A stretch of DNA of 63,512 nucleotides from JABMRP01 sp964444795 (GTDB taxonomy: Bacteria; Planctomycetota; Planctomycetia; Pirellulales; Thermoguttaceae): positions 1 through 63,512 of the forward strand of contig CAYUIQ010000014.1 in assembly GCA_964444795.1 (NCBI GenBank), written 5' to 3'. Shown piece after piece: positions 17,300 to 27,291 of this stretch. The number at the start of each line of letters is the position of its first letter. Position 1 is the stretch's first letter. The notes under the pieces were generated by a model. It searched no databases and was not told the origin of the DNA. It worked only from the letters and a program-made list of their open reading frames with translations. The position numbers were made by a program, and so were the translations under genes.

Positions 17300-19144
17300 A
17301 TGATGTCTCGACGCTGCCACAGGGTTGCCCTGGCGGTTCTCCTGTTTACCCTCTCCATGGGGACGATTCCCCTTGCCGATGCGGCCGAGCAGAGCGAAGC
17401 GTATCAGGGGCCTTGCGCTCTGGCGGCGTCCGCCGATGCCAAGACGCTGTACGTGGCGTGTGCCGATGCCTGCCAGGTGGCATGGATTGATCTGCCCAGC
17501 GGCAGCATCCGGCGCCGCGTTGACGTGCCACATGAGCCGACGGGTGTCACTTTGACCCCCGACCAGTCGAAGTTGATCGTCACGTGCGCTGCGCCCGAGA
17601 GTAAGGTGGCCGTGTTGGATTCGCGCTCGGGAAAGTTGTTGGGGGCGATCCCCGCCGGGCATACGGCCATGGGTCCCGCGATCAGTCCGGACGGCCGCCG
17701 GCTGTATGTCTGCAATCGGCTCGACAACGACGTCTCGGTGATCGATCTGGCGGCCGGCAAGGAGGTGGCCCGAGTGCAAGTCGTGCGCGAGCCGGTTGCC
17801 GCGGGCATCACACCCGACGGTCGCACGGTGTTCGTGGCCAATCATCTGCCCAACAAACGAACCGACGGCGCGACCTACGGCGTGCTTCGCCTCGACGTAA
17901 CGCCCGTGGTGACGGTCATCGACACTCGGACGCTCGAAACGAGCGAAATCGAACTGACCCACGGTGCCAACGGGTTGCGCGGTCTGTGCGTTTCGCCGGA
18001 CGGGCGGCACGTGCTGGTCACGCACCTGCTTTCCAACTTCGAGCAGATCCCCTTCCAGGTTAACACGGGCTGGATCAACACCAATGTGGTCAGCATCATT
18101 GATGTCCAGAAGCGGAAAGTGATCAGCACGATCGGCATGGATCGAAGCGCTCTGGGGGCCGGCAATCCCTGGGACGTCGCTTTCACGGCCGATGGGAAAT
18201 CGGTCTGCGTGAGCCTGGCCGGTACGCACCAGTTGTCCGTGATCGCCACTTCGGACCTGTTTAGCGAGTTTGCTCATCGCACGATGCAACCGATGATGGC
18301 CGTTTGGCCGATTTACGTAAGCCTGGGGGAAACACGCTGGCGACGGTGCAAGCTGCCGGGCAAGGGACCCCGCGGGTTGGCCGTGGCCGGGTCGAAAGTC
18401 TATGCCGCGGAGTACTTCGCTGACACCGTGGCCGTGATCGATCCGCAGAAGCCGGAAGCTATGGGTGCGATTGCCTTGGGGCCGACTCCGGTGCTAACAA
18501 CCCGGCGGCGCGGTGAGATGCTCTTTCACGATGCGACGATCTGCTACCAACACTGGCAAAGCTGCGCCAGTTGCCATCCCGACGGCCGGACCGACGGCCT
18601 GAGTTGGGACCTGATGAACGACAGCACGGGAAACCCGAAGAGCACTAAGAGCATGCTCCTGTCGCATCAAACGCCGCCGGCCATGGCCGAAGGCGTTCGC
18701 GCCTCGGCCGAGGTGGCCGTGCGCTCGGGCCTGACGCATATCCTGTTTGCCGATCGGCCCGAGGAGGAAGCCGCCGCCATCGACGTTTATCTCAAGGCGC
18801 TTAGACCGGTACCCAGTCCGCGCCTGATCGCCGGGGGGCTCAGCGCGTCGGCCCAAGGGGGTAAGACGCTCTTCCATGACCGCCAATGCGACCGTTGTCA
18901 TCCGGCGCCGCTGTACACCGACCTGAAGACGCACAACGTCGGCACCCGCGGCCCCAGGGAGCACAACGACCGGTTCGACACGCCTACGCTGGTCGAGGTC
19001 TGGCGCACCGCCCCCTACTTGCACGACGGCCGTTATACGACGATGCGTCAACTGTTCGTCGAAGGCAAGCACGGGCTGCGGCGAAGCGGGGAGTTGACGG
19101 ATCGGGAACTCGATGATCTGGTCGAGTTTGTGTTGTCGCTGTAG
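17300..19144 (+). CDS. Secreted YVTN-type beta-propeller fused to dihaem cytochrome c
   Basis: Predicted 614-residue exported protein. A signal peptide (MMSRRCHRVALAVLLF) precedes a seven-bladed YVTN-like propeller (repeats such as SPDGRRLYVCNRLDNDVSVID) spanning about residues 35-400. The C-terminal part resembles the MauG/cytochrome c peroxidase group with haem sites CASCH (about 422) and CDRCH (about 530), and the block APYLHDGRY that is characteristic of the group. Expected location is the periplasm or cell surface. The propeller may dock a substrate or protein while the haems carry out redox chemistry; the substrate is unknown. The stop lies only 10 bases from that of the convergent HEAT-repeat gene. 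Confidence 0.9.
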   Translation: MMSRRCHRVALAVLLFTLSMGTIPLADAAEQSEAYQGPCALAASADAKTLYVACADACQVAWIDLPSGSIRRRVDVPHEPTGVTLTPDQSKLIVTCAAPESKVAVLDSRSGKLLGAIPAGHTAMGPAISPDGRRLYVCNRLDNDVSVIDLAAGKEVARVQVVREPVAAGITPDGRTVFVANHLPNKRTDGATYGVLRLDVTPVVTVIDTRTLETSEIELTHGANGLRGLCVSPDGRHVLVTHLLSNFEQIPFQVNTGWINTNVVSIIDVQKRKVISTIGMDRSALGAGNPWDVAFTADGKSVCVSLAGTHQLSVIATSDLFSEFAHRTMQPMMAVWPIYVSLGETRWRRCKLPGKGPRGLAVAGSKVYAAEYFADTVAVIDPQKPEAMGAIALGPTPVLTTRRRGEMLFHDATICYQHWQSCASCHPDGRTDGLSWDLMNDSTGNPKSTKSMLLSHQTPPAMAEGVRASAEVAVRSGLTHILFADRPEEEAAAIDVYLKALRPVPSPRLIAGGLSASAQGGKTLFHDRQCDRCHPAPLYTDLKTHNVGTRGPREHNDRFDTPTLVEVWRTAPYLHDGRYTTMRQLFVEGKHGLRRSGELTDRELDDLVEFVLSL

Positions 19145-19154
19145 GAACGTGTAA

Positions 19155-21245
19155 CTACTTCGGCATCGGCAGCACGATCGTGGCGTTCTCCGCAAACGTC
19201 GCCTCGCCCGGCTTGCCGTTGATGCGGTATTGAATCGTCAACTGCTTGGGGACACCTCGCGCCGGATCGCCGCCGAAAACCGTGTTGTACTTCGGGGTAG
19301 GCAAGGCGATCATCGGCAGCTTGCGTACATGCCGACGGAGCGTCTTGGTCACGTCCTTCTGCTTCTCGCCGGCCCCGTATTGGGCCTTGATGATCTCCAC
19401 GTCGACCGGGTCCTGACCGACCTGGGCCAAGAGCGATTCCACGTCGGCTCGCTTGCCGCCGACTTGTTCGGCAATCAAGATCGCGGCCGCGGCGGCCTGA
19501 CTCTTCAGCGACGGAGTCTTGCCCGCCTCGACGGCGATCCGCAGTGACTCGACGCTCGGATACCGCTTGAGCACCTCCAGGACGAGCACTTTCTCGGCAT
19601 CGCGCGCGGCGGTCGCCAGGGCCGTGCGGCAGATCCGAGCTCGTTGCTCCTCGGGCATGGAAAACTGCCGGGCCAGGCGGATATAGCCCCGCATGCCGCG
19701 GATGCCGTACTTCGAGTCGCCTTCCGACTTGGCCAATTTGAGCAACACTCCGGCCGCCGACGTATCGAGCCATGCGCCCAGTGCCTGCGTGGCGTATTCG
19801 ATCGACAACTCGTCGCCGCTCTCCACGGCCTCGGCAACGAGGGCCAGAGCTTTCACCCCGCCAAGCGTGCGTAGCTCGTCCATGACGAAGGCGACGGTCT
19901 CCTCCGGCGCGTCGGCCAGATAGCCGGCCAGTTTCGCGGCCGTGGCGTCTCGGTTGGGCATGCGATAGCAGGCGGCGTGTATCGCCTGGCGGACGGCCAG
20001 GCGAAGTTCCTCCGAGTCGTCCTGGAGCCGTTTTCCCAACACGTCGAGTTCGTCCAGCGAAACGGTACCACCCAGCGCGGCGACGACATCAAGCTGGTTG
20101 GGCCCGTCGATCATCGCGATCAACTTGGGCACGGCCGCCGTGATGCGGCGCTGGCCGATCAGCCGGATGACCGGAGCCCGGCGAGTCTTGTCGTCCAAAA
20201 GCGCGAGGACGGCCCGATCGACGTCGTCGCCGGCCAGCGAGGAGAGGCTTTCTTGCGCCTGCGTGGCAACTTCCTCCGACTCGTCCATGGCGGCATCGAC
20301 CAGCAGGGACACGTGCTCCGCATTCCCCAGCGTGGCCAGGGCGCCGATCGCGGCGATTCGCACCGCCGGATCGTCCGACTTCACGGCCACGACCACCGCG
20401 GGCAGTCCAATCGGGTCGCCCAGGTCGCCAATCAGAGTGATCAGCGGCGCGACGCGATCAGGATCGCCGTCTTTCATCGCGCCAAGCACCGCGCCGGAAG
20501 CATCGGTCGGCTTCAACAACCGGGCCGTGCGAAGGGCCATGTTGAAGGTGTGGCGGTCATCCGAGGCCAGCGCGGCGGCGAGCATGTCGCGGCCTTCGCT
20601 CCCCTGTAGCTCGATCGCTTGAAGCATGGCGGCCAGACGGACGTGCTTCGGCGCGTCGGCTTGCTCACTCACGTCGATGAGCAAGGCGCGGGCTTCCATG
20701 GTGCTCCCCTGCCGGGCAAGCGTCTTTCCGCAAACGAGGCACGCCGGAGCGAATTCGGCGGAGAGCCTTTTGCCCAAGATTTCGCAAGCTTGCGGCGTGC
20801 CAAGCCGGGCGATGGCGTGGGCCGCGGCGGTGGCGACCGCGCGGTCGGGGTCGTCGAGCTTCTCGGCCAGCGGACCGATCGACTCGGGTCTGTCACGGTT
20901 GGCGATGGACGTGATCAGGCCGATCAGACGCCGGCCTTTGATTGTTTTCAGCGCCTGGCCAAGCACCTCGTCGACCTTGGGCGAGGGGATCGGCTCCAGG
21001 GCGTATCGGGCGTAGTGCGCCAGCTTCTCGTCGTCGAGCAGCTTGGCCAACACGGGAACGGCCGTCTCGGTGCCCACCACGGCAAGCTGTTTGCAAGCTT
21101 GCGTCTTGTCGAAGAAGGGAGCGTCGTCGCTACCGAGGGTCGCGAGCAGATCGGCCTCCGACTCCGCCCCGAAACCGGGCGAAGCAACAATGGCCGATCC
21201 CAACAGGGCCATCCATAAAACATGCACGTAGGGTCTATAAAACAT
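19155..21245 (-). CDS. Secreted HEAT-repeat protein
   Basis: Predicted 696-residue exported scaffold. The start at 21245 follows CGGAG and gives a signal peptide ending at GFGAE. From about residue 35 the sequence is a run of HEAT/armadillo-type helical repeats (for example DPDRAVATAAAHAIARLG, DPAVRIAAIGALATLG). The last about 90 residues are different and end in a beta-like stretch (FAENATIVLPMPK). Such proteins in planctomycetes often accompany secreted cytochromes and membrane-bound dehydrogenases. It is followed upstream by an oxidoreductase and a sulfatase in the same orientation, a plausible co-transcribed set with gaps of 44 bases. Confidence 0.85.
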   Translation of the reverse strand: MFYRPYVHVLWMALLGSAIVASPGFGAESEADLLATLGSDDAPFFDKTQACKQLAVVGTETAVPVLAKLLDDEKLAHYARYALEPIPSPKVDEVLGQALKTIKGRRLIGLITSIANRDRPESIGPLAEKLDDPDRAVATAAAHAIARLGTPQACEILGKRLSAEFAPACLVCGKTLARQGSTMEARALLIDVSEQADAPKHVRLAAMLQAIELQGSEGRDMLAAALASDDRHTFNMALRTARLLKPTDASGAVLGAMKDGDPDRVAPLITLIGDLGDPIGLPAVVVAVKSDDPAVRIAAIGALATLGNAEHVSLLVDAAMDESEEVATQAQESLSSLAGDDVDRAVLALLDDKTRRAPVIRLIGQRRITAAVPKLIAMIDGPNQLDVVAALGGTVSLDELDVLGKRLQDDSEELRLAVRQAIHAACYRMPNRDATAAKLAGYLADAPEETVAFVMDELRTLGGVKALALVAEAVESGDELSIEYATQALGAWLDTSAAGVLLKLAKSEGDSKYGIRGMRGYIRLARQFSMPEEQRARICRTALATAARDAEKVLVLEVLKRYPSVESLRIAVEAGKTPSLKSQAAAAAILIAEQVGGKRADVESLLAQVGQDPVDVEIIKAQYGAGEKQKDVTKTLRRHVRKLPMIALPTPKYNTVFGGDPARGVPKQLTIQYRINGKPGEATFAENATIVLPMPK

Positions 21246-21289
21246 CGTAAGTCTCCGTTGCGTGGTGTGTTTTGGTATCGGTATTCGGG

Positions 21290-22567
21290 TCAGACGGTCC
21301 AGGGCGCCCGCATGGCGCGGCTGCGCATCCGGTTGGCTTCTTCGTCGCCGACGAACTCCTCCTTGACCGGGTCGAACTGGAGCGTTCGGCCCAGTTGCCA
21401 GGCGATGTAGGCCGCATGGCAGACAATGTGCGATTGGCCGGCCACGCTTGCGTTGGCCCGGGTCGGACGCCGCGTCTTGACGCAGTCGAGGAAGTTGGCC
21501 ACGTGGGTGTACGCCGAGGTGCCGCGTTGGGTGAAGACCTTTTTCTCGGCGAGGAGCGAATCGGGTTGAATCCGCATCGCCCCGCTATCGCCCGTTTCGA
21601 CCCAGCCCTCGTCGCCCACGTAGCGAATACTGCACGTTCCGAGCCCGAGCCAGCCGTCGACTCGCATGATGAGTTTCACGCCGTTGGCATAGGTGCAAAC
21701 CACGCCCGACTCGTTGGGCACGTACTCGACCGGCGCGGTCTCGTCGGCCGAATTACCGACCTGGCAGAGGTCCACGGTGTGAGCACCCCATTCGAGAATG
21801 CCGCCGCCGTGGAAGTCGTGGTGCCCTCGCCATCGGCCGGCCACGTACTTCGAGTTGTACGGTCGCCAGGGACACGCCCCCAGCCAACGGTCCCAATCGC
21901 AGACATCCGGATCGGGCTCGGGTTCCGCGGGCAGCCATTCTTGCGTGACGGCCGGTGGCCGGGTATTGGCGTGAACTTCCAGCAGCTTGCCGAGCTTACC
22001 CGTTTGTGCCATTTCGATCGCCAGCATGAAATTGCCGATGCTGCGGCGTTGCGTGCCGGCCTGGTAGATGCGGCCGTAAAGATTGACCACGTCGGCCAGC
22101 GCCCGGCTCTCCTGGATGGTCATCGAACAGGGCTTCTCGCAGTAGATGTCCTTACCAGCCCGGGCGGCGGTGATCGAGGCCATCGTATGCCAGCGGTCGC
22201 CGGTGGCGATCAGCACGGCGTCGATGTCGTCGCGGCCCAGCACATCGTACATGTCGCGATAGATGACGCAGTCGGTGTTGCCGTAATGGCCGTCGACCAT
22301 CTTTTTGACTCGCTCGCGGCGCGAGAGTTGGCAATCGGCGTCGGCGACGAATTGGGTGACCGGAAACTTCAGAAACTCGCTGAGCACGTAACTTCCCCGG
22401 TTGCCCACGCCGACGCCGCCCATGACGATTCGCCCGCTGGGCGCCACCGTCCCGTCGGCACCCAGGGCGCTGCCGGGAATGAGCGAAGGAAAGGAAAGCG
22501 CGGCCGAGGTCGCAAGACCGCCCGTGAGAAGGGCGCGGCGGGAAAACCGCCCGTTGTGATTTGCCAT
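21290..22567 (-). CDS. Tat-exported Gfo/Idh/MocA family oxidoreductase
   Basis: Predicted 425-residue NAD(P)-dependent sugar or inositol dehydrogenase-like protein. The twin-arginine signal is FSRRALLTGGLATSAAL. The Rossmann region (VMGGVGVGNRGSYVL), then DRWHTMASI and the diagnostic EKP motif (IYCEKPCSM) identify the family. The second domain includes GGGILEWGAHTVDLCQ. Unlike cytosolic relatives it is exported already folded, presumably with its cofactor. It follows a sulfatase gene in the same direction, consistent with processing of sulfated sugars. The exact substrate is unknown. Confidence 0.93.
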   Translation of the reverse strand: MANHNGRFSRRALLTGGLATSAALSFPSLIPGSALGADGTVAPSGRIVMGGVGVGNRGSYVLSEFLKFPVTQFVADADCQLSRRERVKKMVDGHYGNTDCVIYRDMYDVLGRDDIDAVLIATGDRWHTMASITAARAGKDIYCEKPCSMTIQESRALADVVNLYGRIYQAGTQRRSIGNFMLAIEMAQTGKLGKLLEVHANTRPPAVTQEWLPAEPEPDPDVCDWDRWLGACPWRPYNSKYVAGRWRGHHDFHGGGILEWGAHTVDLCQVGNSADETAPVEYVPNESGVVCTYANGVKLIMRVDGWLGLGTCSIRYVGDEGWVETGDSGAMRIQPDSLLAEKKVFTQRGTSAYTHVANFLDCVKTRRPTRANASVAGQSHIVCHAAYIAWQLGRTLQFDPVKEEFVGDEEANRMRSRAMRAPWTV

Positions 22568-22611
22568 GGTATGTCTCCGGGGTTGTGTTGATTTTGAAGT
22601 ATTGTATTCGT

Positions 22612-24120
22612 TTAACGCCCAACTTTGGGAGAGAACTCGCCGCCCTCCAACTGAAATCGAAGGTCTCCTTCTTCCAAACGTCCGGCCGGGCGGTTGCCGG
22701 TGCCGCGCGTTTTCGTTGCCGAGTCGCCCAACTCCGCCCGCATTCGGTCGGCCAACTTCTTCAGCTTGGCAACGATCTCGGGGTTCTGCTCGGCGACGTT
22801 GGTGGTCTCGCCAACGTCGGCGGCCAGGTCAAACAACTCCAGCCCGATGCGCGCTGAGTCATAGCGAACCGGAATCCCTCCCGTGCCGCCGGGCCGGCCG
22901 GAGAGCGTGCGGTATCCGTGGGGGAAGTGGAGTTTCCACTTGCCCATGCGCATGGCCTGCAACTGGGTGCCGTAATAGTAATAGTAGGCCTCGTGCGGGC
23001 TCTTGGCTTCGGGTTCGCCGGCGATCAGCGGCCAGATGTCTCGGCCGTCGATCGGATGATTCGGCAGCTTAGCGCCGATCAGCCCGGCGATGGTGGGCAG
23101 GATGTCGATCGTCATGGCCGGTTGCTTGCAGACGGTGCCGGCGGGGATCTTGCCCGGCCACCACATGACGGTCGGCTCGCGGCATCCGCCGTCGAACATC
23201 GTGCCCTTGCCCTCGCGCAGCGGTCCGGCCGAACCGGCATGGTCGCCGTAGCTGAGCCACGGCCCGTTGTCGGCGGTGAAAATCACCAGCGTATTGTCGT
23301 CGAGCCCGTTGGTCCGCAGCGCATCGAAGATTTGCCCCATCGACCAGTCGAGTTCCATCACGACGTCGCCGAACAGTCCTCGCTTGCTCTTTCCGCGGAA
23401 CTTCTCGGAAACGTACAGCGGCACGTGGACCATCGAATGGGGCACATAGAGGAGGAAAGGGCGCTGCTTGTTGCGGTTGATGAAATCGACCGCGTGGCGG
23501 GTATACTGGGTGGTCAGTTGCGTCTGTTCATCGCCGGTGACTTGGGTGTCGATGATCTTCGTACCCTCGATCAGCGGCAGATGGGGCCAACGCTTCACCC
23601 GCTCCGCCATGGGCAGGTGCGCCACACCGGGATGATAGGGCCACATGTCGTTGGAGTAGGGCAGGCCGAAGTATTCGTCGAAGCCGTTGTTGGTGGGAAG
23701 AAACTTGGGATGGTGTCCCAGGTGCCACTTGCCGAAGCAGGCGGTGGCATAGCCCTTCTGCTTGGCGATTTCGCCCAGCGTGACCTCGCCGGCGTTGATG
23801 CCGTGCGTGACCTTGGGCCCCAAGGCGCCGAGAATGCCGACGCGGACGTTGTAGCAGCCGGTCATCAGCCCCGCGCGCGATGCCGAGCAGACCGCTTGAG
23901 TGACGTAGAAATCGGTGAAAACGCGTCCTTCCTTCGCCATGCGGTCGAGGTGGGGCGTCTCGTAGCCTTTGGCGCCGAAGGGTCCGATGTCGGCATAGCC
24001 CATGTCGTCGATGAAGACGATGACGAAATTGGGGAGCCGCTCGGCCGCGGCCTGACTGGTTGCCACCAACACAAGCACCAACGCCAATACCAAGGCAAGG
24101 GATCGTCGATATGCATTCAT
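22612..24120 (-). CDS. Secreted sulfatase (formylglycine type)
   Basis: Predicted 502-residue type I sulfatase acting outside the cytoplasm. The start at 24120 follows GGAGAC and gives a signal peptide (MNAYRRSLALVLALVLVLVA). Metal ligands are in FIDDMGYAD (D38, D39). The modification site is C78 in CSASRAG; the variant C-x-A-x-R is compatible with formylglycine-generating enzyme. FTADNGPW supplies further ligands. Planctomycetes encode many such enzymes for sulfated algal or host glycans. It is the first gene of a probable three-gene leftward set with an oxidoreductase and a HEAT-repeat protein. Confidence 0.95.
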   Translation of the reverse strand: MNAYRRSLALVLALVLVLVATSQAAAERLPNFVIVFIDDMGYADIGPFGAKGYETPHLDRMAKEGRVFTDFYVTQAVCSASRAGLMTGCYNVRVGILGALGPKVTHGINAGEVTLGEIAKQKGYATACFGKWHLGHHPKFLPTNNGFDEYFGLPYSNDMWPYHPGVAHLPMAERVKRWPHLPLIEGTKIIDTQVTGDEQTQLTTQYTRHAVDFINRNKQRPFLLYVPHSMVHVPLYVSEKFRGKSKRGLFGDVVMELDWSMGQIFDALRTNGLDDNTLVIFTADNGPWLSYGDHAGSAGPLREGKGTMFDGGCREPTVMWWPGKIPAGTVCKQPAMTIDILPTIAGLIGAKLPNHPIDGRDIWPLIAGEPEAKSPHEAYYYYYGTQLQAMRMGKWKLHFPHGYRTLSGRPGGTGGIPVRYDSARIGLELFDLAADVGETTNVAEQNPEIVAKLKKLADRMRAELGDSATKTRGTGNRPAGRLEEGDLRFQLEGGEFSPKVGR

Positions 24121-24444
24121 TTGGGTTGTCTCCAGTCGAGCTTGAGGGATGGGGGCCGATGCCGTTGGGGGTAGCTCATACAGCTTATCCCTGACGGGTC
24201 GCTCACGCAAGGATTCGCGGATCGCTTGCTTTCGTCGACGCAAAAACATCGTCAGGAAGACCGAAAACCACGAATGCTGGGGCCGGTGGGGAGCGTTTCG
24301 TGGAAAATGACCCCCAGCCGCACACGGATCCCTTGACAGGATCGGCAAAATACAGGACGCTATAAATTGGATGATTTCCCCCGAAAAGACCGTCGTGGGG
24401 CGTTGCGATTGTTGGTCGGTCGGTACTATGCGGGAAAGAGGCAA
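24121..24444. other. Divergent intergenic region
   Basis: This 324-base stretch separates the leftward sulfatase set from the rightward HEAT/pseudopilin pair and must hold both promoters. I see no clear sigma-70 boxes, palindrome or small gene in it. Confidence 0.5.
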
Positions 24445-24966
24445 ATGGCGAATCGGGTTCTGTACATCACGGCCGGTGTTCTATTTCTTGTGGCGATCGT
24501 TTTTTATGGCATGAAGTTCTTTCCGAAAGACGCGACTACCCCCCCGGAGGAATTAGCTCGACTGGCCCTCGAAGCACCCACTGCCGAGGAGCAGGAACTC
24601 GCCGCCTCGCAGTTGGCGGCAGCCGATCCGGTTGCCCTGGAGCATCTTCGTCGGGTTGCCGAGGCGACGAAGTCTCCACAGGTCCGGGCGGTTTGCATTC
24701 GCGCGCTAGGCAAGGCGTTGGATTTCGATAGCATGGATCTGCTCTTGGCGGCGTTGGACGACGAATCGGCGCAGATTCGGGGGCAAGCCGCGGTCGCCGT
24801 GATGAAGATGATCGGCCGCAACTACGCGTTCCGTGCCGATGCCCCGGAGGAAGAGCGGGCACCCCTGGTCAGGGAGATGCGGGCGTGCTGGAAGGATATG
24901 AAGGATTCGCCCCTGATGGAAGCCACCAAACAGAGAATCGCCGAAGAGCGAGCGAAGGAGAAATAG
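24445..24966 (+). CDS. Membrane-anchored HEAT-repeat protein
   Basis: Predicted 173-residue protein. The start at 24445 follows AAAGAGG; an in-frame ATG at 24367 lacks support. One N-terminal membrane helix (VLYITAGVLFLVAIVFYGM) is followed by an acidic linker and about two HEAT-type helical pairs (LEHLRRVAEATKSPQVRAV, LLLAALDDESAQIRGQAAV). The last residues are charged and helical. It lies 2 bases upstream of a pseudopilin-like gene, so the two are probably translated together. Function is unknown; a scaffold for the pseudopilin is a guess. Confidence 0.75.
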   Translation: MANRVLYITAGVLFLVAIVFYGMKFFPKDATTPPEELARLALEAPTAEEQELAASQLAAADPVALEHLRRVAEATKSPQVRAVCIRALGKALDFDSMDLLLAALDDESAQIRGQAAVAVMKMIGRNYAFRADAPEEERAPLVREMRACWKDMKDSPLMEATKQRIAEERAKEK

Positions 24967-24968
24967 CC

Positions 24969-25910
24969 ATGAGAAACGGTATGGTCACGAAGAACCGTTA
25001 CGGCCGGCGCGGTTTCACGCTCGTGGAACTCCTGGTCGTCATTTCGATCATCGGGGTGCTGATGTCCTTGCTCCTGCCCGCGGTTCAGTCCGTTCGGGCG
25101 GCGGCTCGCGCGACGAAGTGCAAGAACAACCTGCACCAACTCGGTATCGCCTATCACCACCGGGACGAGGAGTCTCCCAATCGCCCGGCGATCAAGACGG
25201 CCAGTTCTTGGGTGCATACGCTCAAGCCGTACCTCGAGGGTCAGGCGGGCATGTTCGTTTGTCCGGATCACGATCCGCTCGTGTCCACGGGAGGAGGCGT
25301 ACCCAGTCTTGCGTTGAAGATCTATACGTATAGCGGTGCCACGTACGAAATCCCCTTTGGCGAGGACAACCCACGCTGCCGGACCAGCGCGTCGGTCGAA
25401 AACCAGTTCTCCAATTTATCTTTCCCGCCCTGCATCTCCTATGAATTCGAGGACGCCACCGACAACGACTACAACGACCTTCGCGTGTTGATCGAGCCTC
25501 TGCCGGACGACAGCTACCGGATCCTGGCCGTCGACAAGAATGCCGGCTACAGTTTCGCGCTGGTGGACGAATCGGGCCAGGAGATTCTCAACCCGTTTCA
25601 CGCCGGTGACGAGATTCAGGTTGCCGGCGGGAAGACCAGCTACGGGATCAACAGCCGCGTCCACCGCTTCCAACGCGACGGGAACAAGATCCTGCTGGTG
25701 GAATACCACAAGCATGTTGCCCATGTCGTGGGCTCCGGCGCCCAGGACCTGTGGTACCAGCAAGTGGCGCCACGCCACGGCGGGGCGGCCAACGTGCTCT
25801 ACGGCGACGGTCGCGTCGACTCGGTCGATCCCACGGATATCGATCCGACCATCGTCCGAGTCCACGATGATGTCTGGCGCCCGTACCTCGATCCGAAGCT
25901 GGGACTGTAG
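24969..25910 (+). CDS. DUF1559-type pseudopilin (type II secretion-like)
   Basis: Predicted 313-residue planctomycete pseudopilin. The N terminus has a prepilin cleavage and methylation motif (RRGFTLVELLVVISIIGVL) followed by a long hydrophobic helix. The C terminus carries the H-X9-DG signature, HGGAANVLYGDG, that defines this expanded planctomycete family. In between is a globular domain. Expected location is the inner membrane with the domain outside. These genes occur in many copies per planctomycete genome, and their cargo is unknown. Confidence 0.93.
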   Translation: MRNGMVTKNRYGRRGFTLVELLVVISIIGVLMSLLLPAVQSVRAAARATKCKNNLHQLGIAYHHRDEESPNRPAIKTASSWVHTLKPYLEGQAGMFVCPDHDPLVSTGGGVPSLALKIYTYSGATYEIPFGEDNPRCRTSASVENQFSNLSFPPCISYEFEDATDNDYNDLRVLIEPLPDDSYRILAVDKNAGYSFALVDESGQEILNPFHAGDEIQVAGGKTSYGINSRVHRFQRDGNKILLVEYHKHVAHVVGSGAQDLWYQQVAPRHGGAANVLYGDGRVDSVDPTDIDPTIVRVHDDVWRPYLDPKLGL

Positions 25911-25934
25911 CAGCCGGTTGCGCTCGCTGGGTAT

Positions 25935-26828
25935 CTACACCAACACATCCCCCAACCCTCGGAACACGACATCGTCGTTGTCGGAGTGGATGAAGTCGAC
26001 GTACCAGTCGATTGCCCAGATGACATCGGCACCGGCACCGCCGTCGAGGTAGTCGGTTCCGGGGCCGCCGGTCAGGACGTCGTTGCCGGACTGGCCAAAC
26101 AGATGGTCGACGCCGTAGCCGCCGTCGAGCAGGTCGTTGCCGCTGCCGCCGTAGAGTTTGTCGTTGCCGAGGTTACCCCAGAGCAGGTCGTTGCCGGCAC
26201 CGCCGTCGAGCCGGTCGTGGCCGATGTTTCCGGCCAGCACGTCGTTGCCGCCGTCGCCGTACAGCGTGTCGTTGCCGACGCCGCCGTCGAGCCAATCGTC
26301 ATCGTTGCCGCCGTGCATGACGTCGTTTCCCCATCCGCCAAACAGGGCGTCGATACCCGACCCTCCGGCCAGCACGTCGTTGCCCGCCTCGCCGTGGAGG
26401 AGATCGTTGCCTTCGCGTCCGTCGATCTGGTCGTTGCCGATGCCGCCGAAGATGACGTCGTTCTGGCGGCCGCCCGTGATCACATCGTCGCCCGACCCGC
26501 CGTGGATGCCCGTGGTTTGGGTCACGGTGTCGTCGATCGTGACGGTGTCGTTGCCGCCGCTGGCGAAGATGTTGATGTGATGCACGTCCGCGGCGGCCAC
26601 GGTGATCGTGGTGTCGTTGACCTGCACGTTCAGGTTCTCGGCGTCGACACATGCCTCGATGTCCTCGGCGCCCATCGACGCCAACACGGTCAGCACGCCG
26701 CCGGAAAGCAGATGGCTGACGGACAACATCCGCCGGGCCTCCAGCGGTTCGAGGCGGAGCTGCCGACGTCCGGTGAAACGGGGAATTGTCATGGCCGAGC
26801 GCGCACGTAGATTGTCGTTGGCAGACAT
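25935..26828 (-). CDS. RTX-repeat calcium-binding surface protein
   Basis: Predicted 297-residue protein; the start at 26828 follows AAAGGAGA. The N terminus has the planctomycete-type motif LRLEPLEARRMLS, thought to mark exported surface proteins. After about residue 105 there is a long series of RTX nonapeptides (GGSGNDVLTG, GGAGNDLLWG and similar) that should form a calcium-binding beta-roll. The C terminus is short and lacks a recognisable enzyme domain. It converges with the pseudopilin gene (24-base gap). It probably acts as an extracellular structural or adhesive protein. Confidence 0.9.
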   Translation of the reverse strand: MSANDNLRARSAMTIPRFTGRRQLRLEPLEARRMLSVSHLLSGGVLTVLASMGAEDIEACVDAENLNVQVNDTTITVAAADVHHINIFASGGNDTVTIDDTVTQTTGIHGGSGDDVITGGRQNDVIFGGIGNDQIDGREGNDLLHGEAGNDVLAGGSGIDALFGGWGNDVMHGGNDDDWLDGGVGNDTLYGDGGNDVLAGNIGHDRLDGGAGNDLLWGNLGNDKLYGGSGNDLLDGGYGVDHLFGQSGNDVLTGGPGTDYLDGGAGADVIWAIDWYVDFIHSDNDDVVFRGLGDVLV

Positions 26829-27026
26829 TTCTGTCTCCTTTCGCGTGGGGAGATTCGCAAGCAGATGAGCCGCGGACGCTCGCCGCGTCCACTCATCCTA
26901 TACATGCGAGGCGCGAAAATGGTTACGGGCTTTTCTTAGAGAAAACGGCGGCTTTCGCGGCTTTGCCGGTAACCGATATGCGGTGGGAGTTGTATGGGTA
27001 TATGGAGGGTTATGTCCGGAAACGAT

Positions 27027-27274
27027 CGCCGGGTGCTGCTGGCGTCCCGCCAGTGCTTCTTGGGGCCGTAGCTTGTACTCCGAAGCAGCAAGAAACACGA
27101 CGCGAGTTGATTGGCCCGAGGTGATGCGGCATTCCGCGGTTCCCACATTGACAGGTACACCCCATACCGGCTCCCCCGGGGCAGAGCCGCCTTCCGCTTG
27201 GAATTGTCTTGGTTGGCTAAGATGCAAGCTACGAGTCGAAGGAAGCACTGGCAAAATGCCAGTGGCACCCGGCG
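27027..27274. repeat. Inverted pair of a 33-bp palindromic repeat
   Basis: The 33-base unit at 27242-27274 (GAAGCACTGGCAAAATGCCA and on) recurs in inverted orientation at 27027-27059 with a few changes. Each unit itself contains an inner palindrome (ACTGGC/GCCAGT). They lie in the otherwise gene-free stretch 26829-27291, in which I see nothing else. Confidence 0.8.
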
Positions 27275-27291
27275 CGGCCTACCGAAACGGT

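Noticed and set aside
26000..26500. Short regular DNA repeats as a CRISPR array
   Set aside because: They are codons of RTX calcium-binding nonapeptides in one reading frame.
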